DNA from: Streptomyces leeuwenhoekii
Lineage (GTDB): Bacteria; Actinomycetota; Actinomycetes; Streptomycetales; Streptomycetaceae
Direction of reading: 5' to 3'
NCBI RefSeq assembly: GCF_001013905.1
Contig: NZ_LN831790.1
Coordinates: 4,850,001 to 4,914,000 of the forward strand
Length of the DNA stretch: 64,000 bases
Part shown: piece by piece, positions 62,471 to 64,000 of the stretch
How the letters are laid out: each line of letters starts with the position of its first letter
Numbering within the stretch: the stretch's first letter is position 1
The notes under the pieces: generated by a model
Databases searched by the model: none
What the model was told of the DNA's origin: nothing
What the model saw: only the letters and a program-made list of their open reading frames with translations
Made by a program: the position numbers and the translations under genes

Positions 62471-62499
62471 GAAGGGCCCCGGATCATCCGGGGCCCTTC
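62471..62499 (+). terminator. Hairpin terminator after the BI-1 gene
   Basis: Near-perfect inverted repeat (arms 62471-62483 and 62487-62499, minimal loop) 38 bp after the stop. Confidence 0.82.
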
Positions 62500-62538
62500 G
62501 TCGTACCCGGATCGTCGTACCCGGATCGTCGTACCCGG
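62498..62538. repeat. Tandem 14-bp repeat, three copies
   Basis: ATCGTCGTACCCGG repeats at 62498-62510 (13 of 14 bases), 62511-62524 and 62525-62538, directly after the terminator. Non-coding. Confidence 0.85.
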
Positions 62539-62618
62539 AGCCGTGCGCGCCACCGCGCGCCGGCGGGCCCGTCGCACTCCCTCGGCCCACCGATCCGGAC
62601 GGCGGCGGACCTACGGGC

Positions 62619-62846
62619 CTAGAGCAGCCTGCGCGCGGCCCGTCGCAGGTCGTACTCGTGAATGATCGCCTTGGCGTGGCCGTAGGCGAGATTGTGTTCG
62701 TGGCGCAGCCAGCTGACCTTCTCCTCGAAGCGGAGGGCCGGGCCTTCCTCGACGGTGCGCAGCCAGTCGGAGATCTCACGACCGGTGCAGTGGGGGATGC
62801 GGGCGAGCAGATTGCGGTGGGTCTCCTCGGAGAAGACTTGGGACAT
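62619..62846 (-). CDS. DUF4287-type small protein
   Basis: 75 residues: ETHRNLLARIPHCTGREISDWLRTVEEGPALRFEEKVSWLRHEHNLAYGHAKAIIHEYDLRRAARR, the DUF4287 pattern (TGK/R-x2-W/xxWL and GHAxAIVHE). Helical, cytosolic, function unknown. ATG 62846 follows CCGGAGGCGCC. Confidence 0.82.
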   Translation of the reverse strand: MSQVFSEETHRNLLARIPHCTGREISDWLRTVEEGPALRFEEKVSWLRHEHNLAYGHAKAIIHEYDLRRAARRLL

Positions 62847-62910
62847 CGGCGCCTCCGGACGTATGGGTGTGAGCCGGTCCTTCGACTCACCGTGCCCGAG
62901 CGTTCGCCCG

Positions 62911-62941
62911 TTGGCAACAGTCCCGGTGGGCCGCGTACGCT
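62911..62941 (+). promoter_or_regulatory. Promoter of a probable leaderless gene
   Basis: -35 TTGGCA (62911-62916), 19-bp spacer, -10 TACGCT (62936-62941), 6 nt before GTG 62948, which has no ribosome site. Confidence 0.5.
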
Positions 62942-62947
62942 CACGCC

Positions 62948-63259
62948 GTGGTTGATACGACGCCTCTGACCCGTGCCGTGGATCACTTCGCCGACCGGCT
63001 GCGGGCGGCCCCGCAGAGCCGGCTGCAACGGGGCGCCGCGGCCGAGGCGCTCGCGCTGGCCAGGGAGCTGGCGCGCCGGGCCCAGCTCGCCGAGGAGCCG
63101 GGCGCGCAACCCCGCGAGATGCCCGACGCGGGGATGTTCGCCGCCGCCGACCAGATCACCGTCGCCGCCCACGACCTGGCGCTCGTCCTGGGCAGCGATG
63201 CCGAGGTGGCCGAGGCGGTGCGGCTGGTGACCGAGGCGCAGAAACGCGCCGGAGTGTGA
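62948..63259 (+). CDS. Small helical hypothetical protein
   Basis: 103 residues, Ala/Arg/Glu-rich and predicted all-helical (LTRAVDHFADRLRAAPQSRLQRGAAAEALALARELARRAQ, MFAAADQITVAAHDLALVLG). No family recognised, no signal or membrane segment. GTG 62948 appears leaderless. Divergent from the DUF4287 gene. Confidence 0.75.
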   Translation: MVDTTPLTRAVDHFADRLRAAPQSRLQRGAAAEALALARELARRAQLAEEPGAQPREMPDAGMFAAADQITVAAHDLALVLGSDAEVAEAVRLVTEAQKRAGV

Positions 63260-63296
63260 GGCCCGGCGCGCGGCGCGCGGGCGGACGGGCCCGCGG

Positions 63297-63998
63297 TTAC
63301 AGCGACGCGATGACGCGGTCCGCCAGGACGTACACCGTCTCCCCGCCGCAGGCGAAGGTGAGCGCGTAGGCGCCCGAGACGCCGGAACCGCCGAGCAGGA
63401 CCGGGACGTCGCCCGCGCGCAGCGCGGCGGCCAGGCGGTCCGCGGTCTCCCGGTGCCCCGGGGTCATGCACAGGGTGGTGCCGTCGGCGAAGACGTAGAC
63501 GTCCAGCGTGCCGAGCGGGCCGGGGCGGACGTCCGTCAGCTCGACGCGGGCGGCGGCCAGCTCCTCCAGCGTGGCGGCGGTGCGCTCGTGGTCGTTCACC
63601 ACGGGCGACGGGGCCGGGACGAAGTCCGGGTGGGAGGGGTGGCGACGGCGGGCCGCGGCCAGCTCGGGGGAGTCCCCGGCGGTCTCGTCGGCGTCCGCGC
63701 CGGACTCGGCCACCGGCTCCAGGCCCGCGAAGTCGGCCTGCCGGGGCAGGTAGAGCTCGCTGTCGGGCAGACCCAGCAGCAGCGGCGCGTCGGAGGCGTC
63801 GCGGGCCTCCTGGGCGGCCCAGAAGGCCCGCGCCTCGGCGAGCTCCCGCTCGCGTTCCTCGGCCAGCGCCTCGGCGACGGCGGCGCGTATCTCGGCCGCG
63901 TCGGCGGTGGTGCGGGCGGCGGGAACGAGGCCCCGGGCCGCGACGGCGCGGCTCTCGGCCAGCTCGGTGTGCAGGGCCGCCACCTGCCGGCGCAGCAC
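63297..63998 (-). CDS. Hypothetical coiled-coil protein, 5' end beyond the window
   Basis: C-terminal 233 or so residues; the frame is open to the right edge. N-terminal part seen is coiled coil (LRRQVAALHTELAESRAVAARG, EALAEERERELAEARAFWAAQEARD), then an acidic disordered stretch, and a C-terminal compact beta-rich domain (TLDVYVFADGTTLCMTPGHRETADRLAAALRAGDVPVLLGGSGVSGAYALTFACGGETVYVLADRVIASL). The stop is TAA. Function unknown. Confidence 0.8.
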   Translation of the reverse strand: MLRRQVAALHTELAESRAVAARGLVPAARTTADAAEIRAAVAEALAEERERELAEARAFWAAQEARDASDAPLLLGLPDSELYLPRQADFAGLEPVAESGADADETAGDSPELAAARRRHPSHPDFVPAPSPVVNDHERTAATLEELAAARVELTDVRPGPLGTLDVYVFADGTTLCMTPGHRETADRLAAALRAGDVPVLLGGSGVSGAYALTFACGGETVYVLADRVIASL

Positions 63999-64000
63999 CT

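Noticed and set aside
62498..62538. CRISPR or iteron cluster
   Set aside because: Three directly abutting 14-mers, no spacers, no replication gene.

Overview
This is a Streptomyces chromosomal core segment. The evidence is very high GC with strong third-position G/C bias, GTG and TTG starts, and a run of genes (galTEK, tamR/tam, desaturase/TetR, ppc, pth, rplY, prs, glmU, mfd, P450, two Rpf proteins, eno, divIC, ppx, ndh, cfa, bldA, pobA) in the order I know from the S. coelicolor region around SCO3138 to SCO3083. Most of the window is housekeeping. The accessory flavour is concentrated at about 16.3-24.8 kb and 34.3-41.3 kb.

Region by region: 1-3.0 kb, galactose (Leloir) operon galT-galE-galK (galT cut by the left edge). 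3.0-7.6 kb, regulators and small metabolism: GNAT, a LuxR-type response regulator, divergent tamR/tam with a palindromic operator, and an acyl desaturase translationally coupled to a TetR gene. 7.8-16.2 kb, PEP carboxylase, a sortase-type LAETG surface protein, and a minus-strand block glmU-prs-rplY-pth. 16.3-17.2 kb, tRNA-Gln(UUG) and an endonuclease-like ORF. 17.4-24.8 kb, an orphan histidine kinase and then an island of polymorphic-toxin-type modules without export signals: SUKH-3, YwqJ-like deaminase, a WHH nuclease-SUKH fusion and an Imm35/deaminase/SUKH-4 fusion, followed by a coiled-coil protein. 25-34.3 kb, an MFS exporter, an FtsX-type ABC exporter and mfd, with a near-perfect parS just after mfd. 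34.3-41.3 kb, small secreted proteins and an HsdM/HsdS-like methylase, plus a membrane protein/Ser-Thr kinase pair; the methylase and the membrane protein each change reading frame inside C-rich low-complexity DNA. 41.4-49 kb, SurA-like lipoprotein, MazG, CYP107-like P450, two resuscitation-promoting factors (the second behind a ydaO-type c-di-AMP riboswitch), enolase and DivIC. 49.4-64 kb, DUF501, Ppx, a PP2C phosphatase, ndh behind a Rex operator, a CFA synthase, a second FtsX-type ABC pair, bldA (the only tRNA for UUA leucine codons), pobA, a BI-1 family protein and small unknowns. The last gene runs off the right edge.

Working together: the gal genes, eno, ppc, tam, ndh and desA-type genes serve central carbon, redox and lipid metabolism. 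The Rpf pair, DivIC, the sortase substrate and bldA link the segment to cell-wall remodelling and development. The 18.7-23.7 kb island is the most plausible little-described system here, because intracellular toxin-like deaminase and nuclease domains are covalently joined to their usual immunity folds.
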